Below are positions 40,024 to 49,981 of a DNA stretch of 64,000 nucleotides, one piece after another. A model generated the notes under the pieces. The model did no database searches. It was not told the DNA's origin and was given only the letters and a program-made list of their open reading frames with translations. Each line of letters begins with the position of its first letter. The stretch's first letter is position 1. This DNA comes from Mixophyes australis (lineage: Eukaryota > Chordata > Amphibia > Anura > Limnodynastidae): contig JAVHZZ010000009.1 in the NCBI GenBank assembly GCA_036250195.1, positions 95,837,771-95,901,770 of the forward strand, given 5' to 3'. The translations under genes and the position numbers were made by a program.

Positions 40024-41606
40024 GATTTTTAAGGGTCTAAAAAAGACTAGATACTAGGGTTGGGGTTTCTCAACTCTCTTTAGGTAGCAAAAGCTGAGTT
40101 TTGAGGACATAAGGTGAACTAATTACATTGATTACTCCAGCAATTATCTCACAAAGAAAATCTTCAAAACAGTACCTGTCATGATAACTTTATTGACAGG
40201 GTTATCTCCATTACAGGAGCCTTTTTTTGACAGTGCTTAAACAACTGGGTATTCTAAACATGACATGGGCAATTGCTCAGACAGGACAACCAGTCAGCAA
40301 AATACTATCATGCAAAGGGCAGTCACAGAAGTCTCAAAAGTGACAACTCCTGAATTAGTAATGCTTTTCTCTAAAGTCATGTGTAAAGTGCCATTTTTGC
40401 AAAGGGGGTGCAATCTGCATAATGAGGAGCATTACAAGCGTACCGTTGGAATACAATTTGTTAATTGATGTGTTCAATAACCTCCTTGCTCTTTCTCCCA
40501 CATTACAAACATCACCTTCACATCATCTTTAAGATCTCCCCGACCCCAGTAGACCTGGCGTCTGTGACCAGCTTTCTCTTTTCTCTGCTAGGAATGTGTT
40601 GCTGAATCCTGCTGTACATGTGCTTATTATCACACAAAGGAGTTGAATAGCTGTAGTTCTGGGAATCCTCAGTACAGGGGTGATTGTGTATTACATACAA
40701 AAGAGACCAGACGTCTTATTGGAAATCTACGAAACTACTGCATACTACAGCTTCTCGTGAAGTATCATCTTTCACCATAATTCACAATAAACATCCAAAC
40801 ACAACACACAACTGCAACATACAAAATGCATATTTACCAGTCTGACACAGTTTCCTGAACTATAAGTCCTATATAACCTGGCTCTCCTTTACTGCTAGAC
40901 CACAGCATGGATTGTAGGACTATAATTATGTTCTTGATTGAAGGAGGCATTAAGCCTAACCATTTGGAAATGACAAAACCTATTGACACAAAGGTTAATG
41001 AGTAAAGCAGCAAAGCTATTTCATGGTTCTTAAACTACTCTCCCCTCTCTATGGGCATGGGATACAAGATGACCCAACTTTACCTAAGTACTGGGTTTAA
41101 AGATTTGTTCCTGGAGATGTCCCTGTATTCAATATTGACCAGTTACACAGTACAACTTCTCATTGTATATATTAAATGCTATCTGTTCCTAGCCTGTGGA
41201 CACAATAAGATGATACTTATTGAATAAGACTTTATAATGCAAAACCTTACATTATAACCAGGTTCTATAAACATATTATGGCGGGGATGCAGTGCACCGT
41301 GGTCCAGCTAAGTCTAAAAAGTACCATGTCCGCTTATACCCATAAATAACATTAGAGGATATTTTTGTGAAACAGAAAAAGAATAAATAAAGCATTGTGT
41401 GTTTGTTTGTTTGTTAAATTGATCATGTTGTACAGGTGAAGATGAGCCTTTATGGCAGCTAGTTTTGTAATTTCTTAACCAATAGGCCTAAAACCACTTT
41501 ATGTGTGGACCCAAATTGATTCTCCACTTCACATTGATCACAGTACAATTAGGCTGGCACAAGGTTTTTGAATGCGGCCCATAAAGTAGGATTTGGGATT
41601 GGAGAG
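40024..41606. other. Unannotated sequence
   Basis: No gene or bounded element. A short (TTTG)n run is at about 41399-41415. Confidence 0.5.
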
Positions 41607-41714
41607 CATCTGATAATCATCATCATCATCATTTCATCAACATTTATTTATATATAGTGCCTGCAAGTGCTTTACAATTGGGGACAAACACAGCAATAGA
41701 CAATACTGGTTAAT

Positions 41715-42385
41715 TGTTACAATCAAGTAAGAACTATGTCAATCCCAGTTGGCACTAGCAGACCAGGTGTGGAGTCTAATTAGTCTCCAGGTTTTCTTCA
41801 TGAACCGCCACAAGGCAGGATGGGCTTTGCTGCTGGAAACCCGCAGGTTGCGGCCCTCTGGACTGCTTCAGGTTGTAACAAATAAGAAAAAGAGAGGTAC
41901 ATTGAGATGTACTCAAACAAGGACTGGTGCACGGAAGATCAGCAGCCGTGGTCCAAAACAGGCTAGGTTCGGTACACAGGCAATCAGCAATACTAGGTCA
42001 GACACGGGCAGAGTTTGGTACACCAGCAATCAGTAATACTTGGTCAGGCATGGGCAGTGTTCGGTACACAGGAGATCCAGTAATACTCGGTCAGACACAG
42101 GCAGTGTTCGGTACACAGGAGATCCAGTAATACTCTGTCAGACACAGGCAGGGTTCTGTACACAGGAGATCCACAGGATAGATGCACAAGGAGTAGCACA
42201 GGGAGTCAGTACCTCGGCAAACTAGTTGCACTGACACTGTACAAGTGTCAGTACCAGCGTTATATAGGTTAAGACATTTAAAAAAAGACCACCGGACAGT
42301 GTGGTCATGTGACCCGCCACCCGGAAGTGCCGTGCGCAGCTTGTAGAGGACATCGCTGGAGTGAGGATGAAGTAAGACCTTTACA
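41715..42385 (-). mobile_element. Solo LTR, 671 bp
   Basis: Begins TG and ends CA on the plus strand (TGTTACAATC ... CCTTTACA). It is flanked by TTAAT on both sides (41710-41714 and 42386-42390), the 5-bp duplication typical of gypsy-type integration. On the minus strand CTATATAACGCTGG (around 42255-42270) is a plausible TATA box, hence the strand call. Recombination between two LTRs would leave such a copy. A 47-bp minisatellite lies inside. Confidence 0.8.
41961..42173. repeat. 46-47-bp minisatellite inside the solo LTR, about 4.5 units
   Basis: Units begin GGCAGTGTTCGGTACACAGG and continue ATCCAGTAATACTCGGTCAG. Starts are near 41961, 42007, 42053, 42100 and 42147. The overlapping open frames across it are repeat artefacts. 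Confidence 0.9.
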
Positions 42386-42455
42386 TTAATACAGACAGAC
42401 AGAGAGGTAAGAGCGTCCTGCTTGCAAGCTTACAATCTATAGAGTTTGGGTTTTA

Positions 42456-43581
42456 GTGACAATTTTCTTAGTTAAGCATTTTTTTTATTAACTAAAATTA
42501 TGAAAAAAATTAAAATCAGAAAGACTGAGGTGTACTCTAGTAGAGTAAAATAGTGGCTTATTGATCTGGGGCTAGAGAAAGTATAGTGCTAATCTGCATG
42601 TATAAGCGATAACTCATCACTATTTATGTAATTGTAACAATTGTGTTCTCTACTAACTGCATACTCCATTTAAAGTATGAGAAGTATATTCCTCACTTGC
42701 ATACAGTAAACATGAGTATTTATTTAAGTTATTTATTCAGTGCCTTTCTTTAGGCATCCTCACCACACCTTTTGTGCCTGAAAACAGCACAATAGACCTG
42801 TAACAAGTCATGAAGAATACAGCATTTCATAATCACTTGGGAAGATTAACACATGCTCTTCCACAGACTGTCATGCTTTGTATTATTATTATGATGTTCT
42901 GTTCTAGCTAGCTTATCCTTTACTGATGTCATTTGTGGCTTTTGTGATTTGACAAGCACAGTATAGATTTCTACAGCAATTTAAATTCTACAGTGACCAA
43001 TACAACAAAATGGAACTGGAACTTGCATAAATTATTTAATCATAGGGGAGGGGTTTATAATATAAGGATTGATATCATTCATTAAAAACGGCTTACTTAA
43101 ATACTAAAACTAATAATTTAGGTGGACCTAGGTTGTGAGGGCATTACATAAGAACTTTCTGACTATGTTTGTAAATGTGGACTTTACCGTTTGTATCACT
43201 ATCACACTTATGCAGGCAATTTTTAAAGGGTCAATCAGAAGGCAGGTGGAGCACTGACATATAAAGTGGCTGTGATACTGAGCACTGAGTGCTTCTCTCT
43301 TTTTCTCCCTGCACATCATTCTGGTGAGTTGGAAGAGAGAGAGCAGTAAAGAAAGTTAAAAAGAAAACAAACTACTGGATTATTTCCTGGGTCTCTGTGG
43401 CCCCAGGACTGATGTAAAAATCCTGGATCTGTCCCAGGAAGTTCAAATAGTTCAGGTATGATAGAGTAAAAAATATATATTATATATTTTATATGGCAAG
43501 TATATTTAATACAAAATGTACACAATGATCTAATATATGAGCATGTTTTGTGATACTAGAAAGCAATAAAGACACTGTGTG
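42456..43581. other. Unannotated sequence with a weak promoter-like motif
   Basis: No gene. At 43258-43266 CATATAAAG lies about 30 bp before a pyrimidine-rich start-like site, and CTGGTGAGTTGG at 43321-43332 fits a splice donor. This could be an old LTR or first exon; support is weak. Confidence 0.3.

Positions 43582-43641
<60 letters not shown>
43582..43641. repeat. (AT)n microsatellite
   Basis: AT dinucleotides running directly up to the LTR start at 43642. Confidence 0.95.
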
Positions 43642-43644
<3 letters not shown>

Positions 43645-44456
43645 CGAAGTCAGCAAATTGGATAAAGTCATTTCAATTAATATCGAGCAAACTTGATTGT
43701 CTTTGTCTGAAATTATGCGTAGAGCATGCTACGGCGTGGAAGGGCGTATTCAGCCGCAAGACGTGGCAATAACAGTTTTTACACTTTTGTATACATTCGC
43801 ACAAACACCCACATTTGTAAACAGTACACATTAGTCGTATTTGCACCACATAGTTATTTATGTCGAAATATAGTAGTGTTTATGTGTAATATTATAAGTT
43901 ATATGCATATTAGTGATACATATGGTTCAGGTTAAAGGAAATGTGTCATGTCTGATATCATATTAATCCCCTTTACATCAGCAGCTGTCCGGAGCATTCG
44001 GCGAAGAGATCGCACATTGCATACTCTAGTTATTGATGTTAGGGAATAAACCTTTAATATGATGCTGATTGTAAAATGCTAATGGACTGGTTGTAATTGG
44101 AGTTATGGCGGGAAGAACAGAGCACATCACCTGGAGAGATGACCCCCACCTTTGGATTCCTTAGATTAAACCAGCCTATGATCTACAATCCCCTGGACCT
44201 TCCTTAAACTTGGACCAATAGAAGCAAGCCACACCATCTGCATTGTTTTACTGTATTTCTGTTTGCATATAAGCATGAGCTTTTCATCCAGAGACCAGAC
44301 ATCTTGTCCACAGACTTCAGGATTGAATGACTGTTCGCTGGATCCAGAGCGCCTGCGATAAGTAACAGCTGTACTTATTATTATTTCGCTTGAATTATTC
44401 TGCTACTTTTTGAGAATAAATATTTGTGCGTTGGAAACACAAATCGAGATTCGACA
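43642..44456 (+). mobile_element. Probable solo LTR of retroviral type, 815 bp
   Basis: Begins TGTCGAAGTC and ends GATTCGACA, a 7-bp inverted terminal match. Signals appear in the order expected for U3-R-U5: GGACCAATAGAAG (CCAAT-like, 44213), GCATATAAGCATG (TATA-like, 44267) and AGAATAAATATTTG (poly(A) signal, 44414). No primer site follows and no internal genes are attached, so it is probably solo. The left side abuts an AT microsatellite, and I could not find a duplication. Confidence 0.6.
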
Positions 44457-44607
44457 ATCGTTATTGGATAGCGACAAAACGTGCATAACAATTTATATAT
44501 ATATAGCGGCTCAACTAGACTTGGGGCAGACATAGGATTGGGGCTCAATGGAAGTTTCACTGTAACATTTAAAGGCCTGTCCCAGCCTGGTTGTACTTCT
44601 ATGTCCA

Positions 44608-44905
44608 TAGGCAAACCGAGAGGGGGTTCCCTAGTGCCTGGTAAACCCCCTCCAAACCTGGGGCACTGTATAATTCAGGTGGCTGGACCCTGCTCCCGCT
44701 TCACGCGGCTCTGCTTGAAAAGGGAGAGCTTCGTGCACCTAACAGTAGTGCACGCAGCATTGCCCTTGTATATTATGGGGATAGGAAGAGTTGAAGAGCA
44801 GCCAAGCACTGTCTAAAATTATAGCCACACCCCCATGCACGCTGGTCATGCCCACTGGGGCGTGGTGTGGAAACCCCCCTCTACAACTCCTGCATTTGCC
44901 CCCGA
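44608..44905. repeat. Interspersed repeat, family B copy 2
   Basis: Second copy of the repeat at 2236-2530, in the same orientation, with most positions shared by eye. It starts near CATAGGCAAACCGAG and ends CTGCATTTGCCCCC. GGCAAA / TTTGCC at the ends may be short inverted repeats. Confidence 0.55.
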
Positions 44906-45060
44906 TGTCATTAGCAAGAGCAGCTATTATCTTCATATTGTTTTGATCACCACCATTACAATTAGAGTAGACATCAAATAATGGCAATCATGTAATATAC
45001 TAATATTGGCATGCTAAAATAGGCATGGTACTACTGACATCCCATTTTTATATACATTTA

Positions 45061-45258
45061 GGGACATATGCAATTAGGTTTCCGGTCCGCGGTAACGAGA
45101 GCATTATTGACAGTAATACGGTATAACAATAATGCAGAATTTCCTACGCAACCCTATGGGGTGCGCACGAAAATCCACGTTATTGCGGTACCGTGGATTG
45201 ACTTCGCGACCCGTTCTGGCGCGTTCCTGCGAACCGGAAACCTGATTGAATATGCCCC
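45061..45258. mobile_element. Palindromic MITE, Harbinger-like, 198 bp
   Basis: Ends GGGACATATGCAATTAGG and CTGATTGAATATGCCCC, with GGTTTCCGGTCCGCG facing GCGAACCGGAAACC just inside. TTA on both sides (45058-45060 and 45259-45261). Non-coding. Confidence 0.8.
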
Positions 45259-45261
45259 TTA

Positions 45262-46048
45262 GGGTGTCCTATATATATTATTCTGATGACATTTACCATG
45301 ACTCATTACTATTTTCTGATTCAACAGTATATTATAAATTAGCTGAATATCATGATAGCCATCTATCTATCTATCTAGTCTATTATAAGCCTCAAGATTT
45401 ATGTATCAGATAACTAAATAAAGCAGTCTGTTCTGTCTGGCTAGTAAGATTTAAATAGCTATATAACGTAAAGTGAGTGAAAGGGAGAACAGGGAACTTG
45501 CAAACTCACTTTGTGTTGGGTAGACATGAAGGAAAAGTTACAATGTCAAAGTGTGGGCATCACAAAATTCATGTCTATTACAAAGCGATAAATATCTATT
45601 ATTTTGACTACTTTTCCAAGGTCATTTACTAAACTGCAAACGCTTCAAAACATTGCTTGTAAAGCAAAAAAATACAGAACTAGTTTCACCTTTAAAACAG
45701 CACCACTCTTTGTGCATCGTCCTTTATGTATATACACCAGTGTTGGACAGAGTGGCTCTGAGGTCTCCATGGGCTTAACTACAATCCAGAGCAATGAGCT
45801 ACCAGCCCCTAGACTGTAAATGGTTAACCACATGACTGCTCCTAGTTTGAAGATCACAGTAGCAGCCCTAAGCCACTAATCCTTTGGCAGTATTAGAATA
45901 CACTTGTTTAAAGGGATAACACTCCAGTGCAAAGTAACCCCAGTACCAATAATTGTGCTTTTGATGGACTGGTGTATGCTAAATAACTAAACTAAAGCCA
46001 GCTTACTTTACTACCAAAACATCTACTTAAAAAAAATACAAAAAAATG

Positions 46049-46107
<59 letters not shown>

Positions 46108-46234
46108 TCATGTTGGAACGCAACTTACACGAAAGTTGCTTTTTGAAAAGAGCATGCACCTAGAACATGGTTCTGGTCGAATCCAAGATACGTTTCGATT
46201 TGAATCTGGTTGAAAGTAGGCCCTGCCTAAAGAG
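45262..46234. other. Unannotated sequence with microsatellites
   Basis: Contains (ATCT)n at 45361-45376 and (AT)n at about 46049-46104. No gene recognised. Confidence 0.5.
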
Positions 46235-46393
46235 CAGAGCAGTAACTTCAAATTTTAGCGCCTGGGGCGAGATACAGTAATGCCGCCCTCCTAGCCCTCA
46301 AATTAACCTAAAATATTCATAAATTGCACCCCCCCCATTCAGCGTGGCACCCTGGGTTGTCGCCCCTATCGCATAGCCCTAGTTACGGCCCTG
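46235..46393. mobile_element. hAT-like MITE, 159 bp
   Basis: Ends CAGAGCAGTAACT and AGTTACGGCCCTG are inverted (11 of 13). Perfect 8-bp duplication CTAAAGAG at 46227-46234 and 46394-46401. Non-coding. Confidence 0.85.
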
Positions 46394-46785
46394 CTAAAGA
46401 GTACTTGCTTTATGTAGACACACATAACACACTGCCATATATGCGCGTACATATGTACAATAAAAGTGTACTTCAGAAAACATAAATATTTTATGTTATC
46501 AAAAATTAAAATAACAACTGTTAACAGTATAACTATTTATATAAATATTTATTTTCAAGTTTAAAATATTTTTTTAACATTTTTTTTAATATTACTTACA
46601 TAAATAAAGAATATTTCAATGCCCATATACATACATTTTTATAGTGTATCTTAGTTGTATACATTTATTATCTGATAGCTACTGACATATGTGAAATTCT
46701 TAAATCAAATGCTATGTTGTGTCAGTCTAACACCTCATGCTATTGCCAGATGGTCCACCCAGAACATGTCAAGGTGTACTCTTAC
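46394..46785. other. Unannotated AT-rich sequence
   Basis: Low-complexity A/T sequence; nothing recognised. Confidence 0.5.
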
Positions 46786-47097
46786 CAGGGGCGGATCTAG
46801 AGAATACTGCTACCCGGGGCGATGTAGGGGGACGGGGGACGGGGGGGGGGCATTTAGGCCCCGCCCCCTTTTTGACATCTGAGGCTGCCGGCGGCTGCAT
46901 ACTATGTGCAGGTCCGTTCAGCAGTGACAGGCAGGGACAGTGTGCTGCCCGGATGCTCTGATTGTGTTTAAAACACAATCAGAGCGGCCGGGCAGCACGC
47001 TGGCCCTGCCTGTCACTGCTGAATGGACCTGCACATAATGTGCAGCCTCTGGCAGCAAGCCCCTGCTAGCGATCATCCCCCCCTGGATCCGCCACTG
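46786..47097. mobile_element. hAT-like MITE with a large central palindrome, 312 bp
   Basis: Ends CAGGGGCGGATCTAG and CTGGATCCGCCACTG are inverted. Perfect 8-bp duplication ACTCTTAC at 46778-46785 and 47098-47105. The centre (about 46905-47040) is a long palindrome: AGGTCCGTTCAGCAGTGACA faces TGTCACTGCTGAATGGACCT. It would fold into a stable hairpin. Confidence 0.88.
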
Positions 47098-47105
47098 ACT
47101 CTTAC

Positions 47106-47450
47106 TCTCCACTCTCAAGAGACACCTCTATAGGCTAGTACTGCACCTACGTTTACAGAATACTAAGAAAATATGGTGCACTGTGCAAAAGTGTAAATGT
47201 CAAGTCAAAAGTCCAACCATTCCTTCCATTAAATTAAACTTTGCTCTTTTTCTCCTAAAAGACTGCTCGGTTTTGCCTCATTAGTTTATTAAAATACTGC
47301 TCGGTGAGAGGACATGAATACTGGCATAATTACATGGGCACTTTTGTGTGTTTGAAGCTCTTCTGTTTTTACATTTGACAATGTGTGCCTAGAAATGCTA
47401 GAAAATGTACCCCATCAAAAATACAAAGCGAACCCCAATCTCAGACCTGG
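47106..47450. other. Unannotated sequence
   Basis: No gene or bounded element recognised; a G run begins near 47449. Confidence 0.5.
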
Positions 47451-47637
47451 GGGGGGGGGGGGGTATATATTTGCTAAACTGCGGGTTTGAAAAATGTAAA
47501 TGTTACCTATAGCAACCAATAAAATTCTAGCTGTTATTTTGTAGAATGTACTAAATAAATGATAACTAGAATTGGATTGGTTGCTATAGGCAACATCTCC
47601 ACTTTTTCAAACCCTCAGTTTAGTAAATATACCTCCT
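47451..47637. mobile_element. Palindromic MITE, family C
   Basis: Carries TATTTGCTAAACTGCGGG at the left and CAGTTTAGTAAATATACC at the right, with the family interior GCAACCAATAAAATTCTAGC / AACTAGAATTGGATTGGTTG. A G run precedes it. Confidence 0.8.
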
Positions 47638-48031
47638 GGTGTAAAATCCAAATTCTTTGGCTGAGCACCCTTTCACACATCAAGAAACACCCCTAAAAAT
47701 GTACCTTTGTCATCCATTTATCTAATTTAATCATCTCTTCCCAAAAAACTAAATGTTTTCTTTGCACTGCTCCATAAAACTGAGCACCTGCATCCTTGTT
47801 CCACCAGGTATCTCCCATCAGGCCTATGATACCATCTGCACCTCTGCCAGTGCCTCCACCTTACGCCACTGAAATCTTGTTGCATCTGCACCAATCAAGG
47901 TGCACAGTGCCAGAAACGCTTATACTTTACTTCACACATTAATGAGGTCGACATTTTCAGCTGCAGACAGGCAGTCTGTTCTGAAAGAGCTGGGATCAAT
48001 CAGTTTTGCTAATTAAGACACAGGGAAAGAC

Positions 48032-48033
<2 letters not shown>
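47638..48033. other. Unannotated sequence
   Basis: Nothing recognised. Confidence 0.5.

Positions 48034-48080
<47 letters not shown>
48034..48080. repeat. (AT)n microsatellite, target of the Gmr1-like insertion
   Basis: AT repeats run up to 48080 and resume at 53722-53751 beyond the retrotransposon, so the element landed inside a microsatellite. Confidence 0.93.
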
Positions 48081-48577
48081 TGTGGCAAGAGCCCGCTACT
48101 GCTGAAGCACACGCGAACAACTTCTTCCTTTTTATGTAGTTGTATTGTCAGGATGGTAAATGTTTTGACACCGTACAGATTTCACAGCAATTCTTTGAGA
48201 CCCTAAACGCTAGCTAGACATAACTCAGCTCTCTCAAGACCAGCCAGCTTCCCCAGAGTTGGTCTCAGTGCACAAATGATATAAACAAGCTTCTATACCT
48301 GATACTCCTTCCCCAGCCGTAGCTTGATGGACAGGTGACACACCCACCTTCTCTTTAAAAGGAAACGCCCATCCCTGGCTCTGTTTGCACTAACAGACAC
48401 ACCCTGTCTGTTTGCTGAGAGGAAGGATTTCAAATCATGTAAGTTTAACCAAATTTAAACTATTGCTTTTCATACATAAGTCTTTGCTTTCAATCTAGGT
48501 GCATTACTGCACAAATGTTTTACTCTACTTCCCTGCTTTCTCTGCATATTGCCAGCTAAATGCCTCCTTTTGTTACA
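48081..48577 (-). repeat. 3' LTR of the Gmr1-like element
   Basis: On the minus strand it runs TGTAACAAAAGG ... CTCTTGCCACA, giving the TG...CA ends of an LTR. The other copy is at 53225-53721, same length with about 13 mismatches. It would carry the transcript's termination signals. Confidence 0.95.
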
Positions 48578-49981
48578 TATCCCTCCCCCTAGCGTCTCCA
48601 AGCAGGGAGAAGCGGACTTCGCGAGGAGCGCATATTTTCGTGACAACGCATCTGCATTTTTGTGTAGAATCCCAGGTCTATGTTCTACTGAGAACTTGAA
48701 AGGTTGCAGTGCCAAGAACCAGCGGGTTACTTTGGCATTTACCTCCCGGTAGTTCTGCATCCATCTCAATGGTGCATGGTCTGTTATTAAGGTGATTAAG
48801 GTGAACTCTCTGCCATGGAGATAATAACGCAGAGCTTCTGTAGCTCATTTTATGGCGAGACATTCTTTCTCCACAGTGGCATATTTTTGTTCCCTTGGAA
48901 GCAACTTACGGCTTAGGTACAGGACAGGATTTTCTACTCCATTCTTCTCCTGGGACAAGACTGCACCTAAGCCAACACCAGAAGCATCAGTTTGGAGGAA
49001 GAACCTCCGGGTAAAATCCGGTGCTTGTAGAACTGGGGAGGAACAAAGAGCTAAGTGAAGATCAGACCAGGCGGTTTCTGCAAAATCAGACCAGGTTAAT
49101 CTATCTGGACAACTTTTTTTTAACATGTCCGTAAGTGGAGCAGCTCTAGTGGCGAAGTGGCTTACAAACCGACTGTAGTAACCTACTAAGCCTAAAAAGG
49201 TTCTTAACTGCGACTTTTTCTCTGGTCTTGCCCAATTTTTGACTGCCTCCACTTTGTCTAGCTGGGGTTTTACATGCCCTCGACCAACAACGTACCCCAA
49301 ATATTTGGCTTCTCTCATGGCTATGGCACATTTCTCTGGGTTAGCTGTTAACCCTGCTGACCTTAATGAAGCTAAGACCGCCTCAACTTTGGCTAAATGT
49401 GATCCCCAGTCTATGGTATAAATCACTATATCATCCAAGTAAGCGGCTGCATAAGCTGTGTGAGGTCGTAGCAATTTATTCATGGCCCTTTGGAAGGTGG
49501 CAGGTGCCCCATGCAACCCAAAAGGTAGGACTTTATATTGATAGAGACCATCAGGGGTGGAAAATGCAGTCTTTGGCATGGCCGTGGAAGTCAGGGGAAC
49601 TTGCCAATAACCCTTTGTTAGATCAAGGGTTGTCAAATAATTGCTACCAGCAAGATTTTCCACTAGTTCATCCACACGTGGCATTGGATAGGCATCAAAC
49701 TGCAACATACTGTTTAGGCGCCTAAAGTCATTGCAGAACCTAATTGTCCCATTGGGTTTCGGGACAAGCACAATGGGACTATTCCACTCGCTAGTGGACT
49801 CTTCAATCACATCTAACTGGAGCATCTTCTCGATCTCCTTTCTCACGTCCACCCGTCTGGCTTCTGGAATACGATACGGCTTCTGCTTTACAATGACTCC
49901 TGGCGCAGTGACAATGTCGTGTTCGATTAAGGTAGTGCGCCCAGGAATGGAGGAGAAGACATCCCTGTTCCGGCGAATCAT
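48470..49981 (-). pseudogene. pol: pol 3' part: reverse transcriptase and RNase H
   Basis: The open part (49981-48845, 378 codons) is a gypsy-type reverse transcriptase followed by most of RNase H. Visible motifs are SPIVLVPKPNG and RFCNDFRRLN in the fingers, TTLDLTKGYW with the first catalytic Asp, LPFGLHGAPATFQ, the YLDD catalytic box, and FLGLVGYYSRF in the connection. RNase H begins with LQTDASGVGLGAVLSQ, with its first catalytic Asp, and reaches KECLAIK. A TGA at 48847-48845, where TGG is likely original, stops it. The same frame then continues (…TEALRYYLHG…TDHAPLRWMQ…) with a small TTAATCACC-type duplication, through HRPGILHKNADALSR. It passes the polypurine tract and ends inside the LTR at 48470. 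The start overlaps the upstream integrase frame by 4 bp (ATGA), though this may be an indel rather than true gene overlap. Confidence 0.9.
48578..48592 (-). other. Polypurine tract
   Basis: On the minus strand CTAGGGGGAGGGATA lies directly before the 3' LTR. It is the expected primer for plus-strand DNA synthesis. The pol reading frame passes through it. Confidence 0.85.

Larger units (their letters stand above)
41607..42455 (-). mobile_element. SINE-like retroposon copy split by a solo LTR
   Basis: Left part 41607-41714 starts with ATCATCATCATCAT and CATTTATTTATATATAGTGC, then CTTTACAATTGGGGACAAAC. The right part 42386-42455 continues with ACAGACAGACAGAGAGGTAA and CTTGCAAGCTTACAATCTAT. The intervening 671 bp is an LTR with a 5-bp duplication, so the two parts were once joined. 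Confidence 0.7.

Noticed and set aside
41749..42225. Open frames of 61-95 codons, possibly a gene
   Set aside because: They overlap in different frames across the 47-bp repeat of a solo LTR.
43250..43335. Host promoter and first exon with a GTGAGT donor
   Set aside because: Only short generic motifs; no coding sequence or acceptor could be linked.
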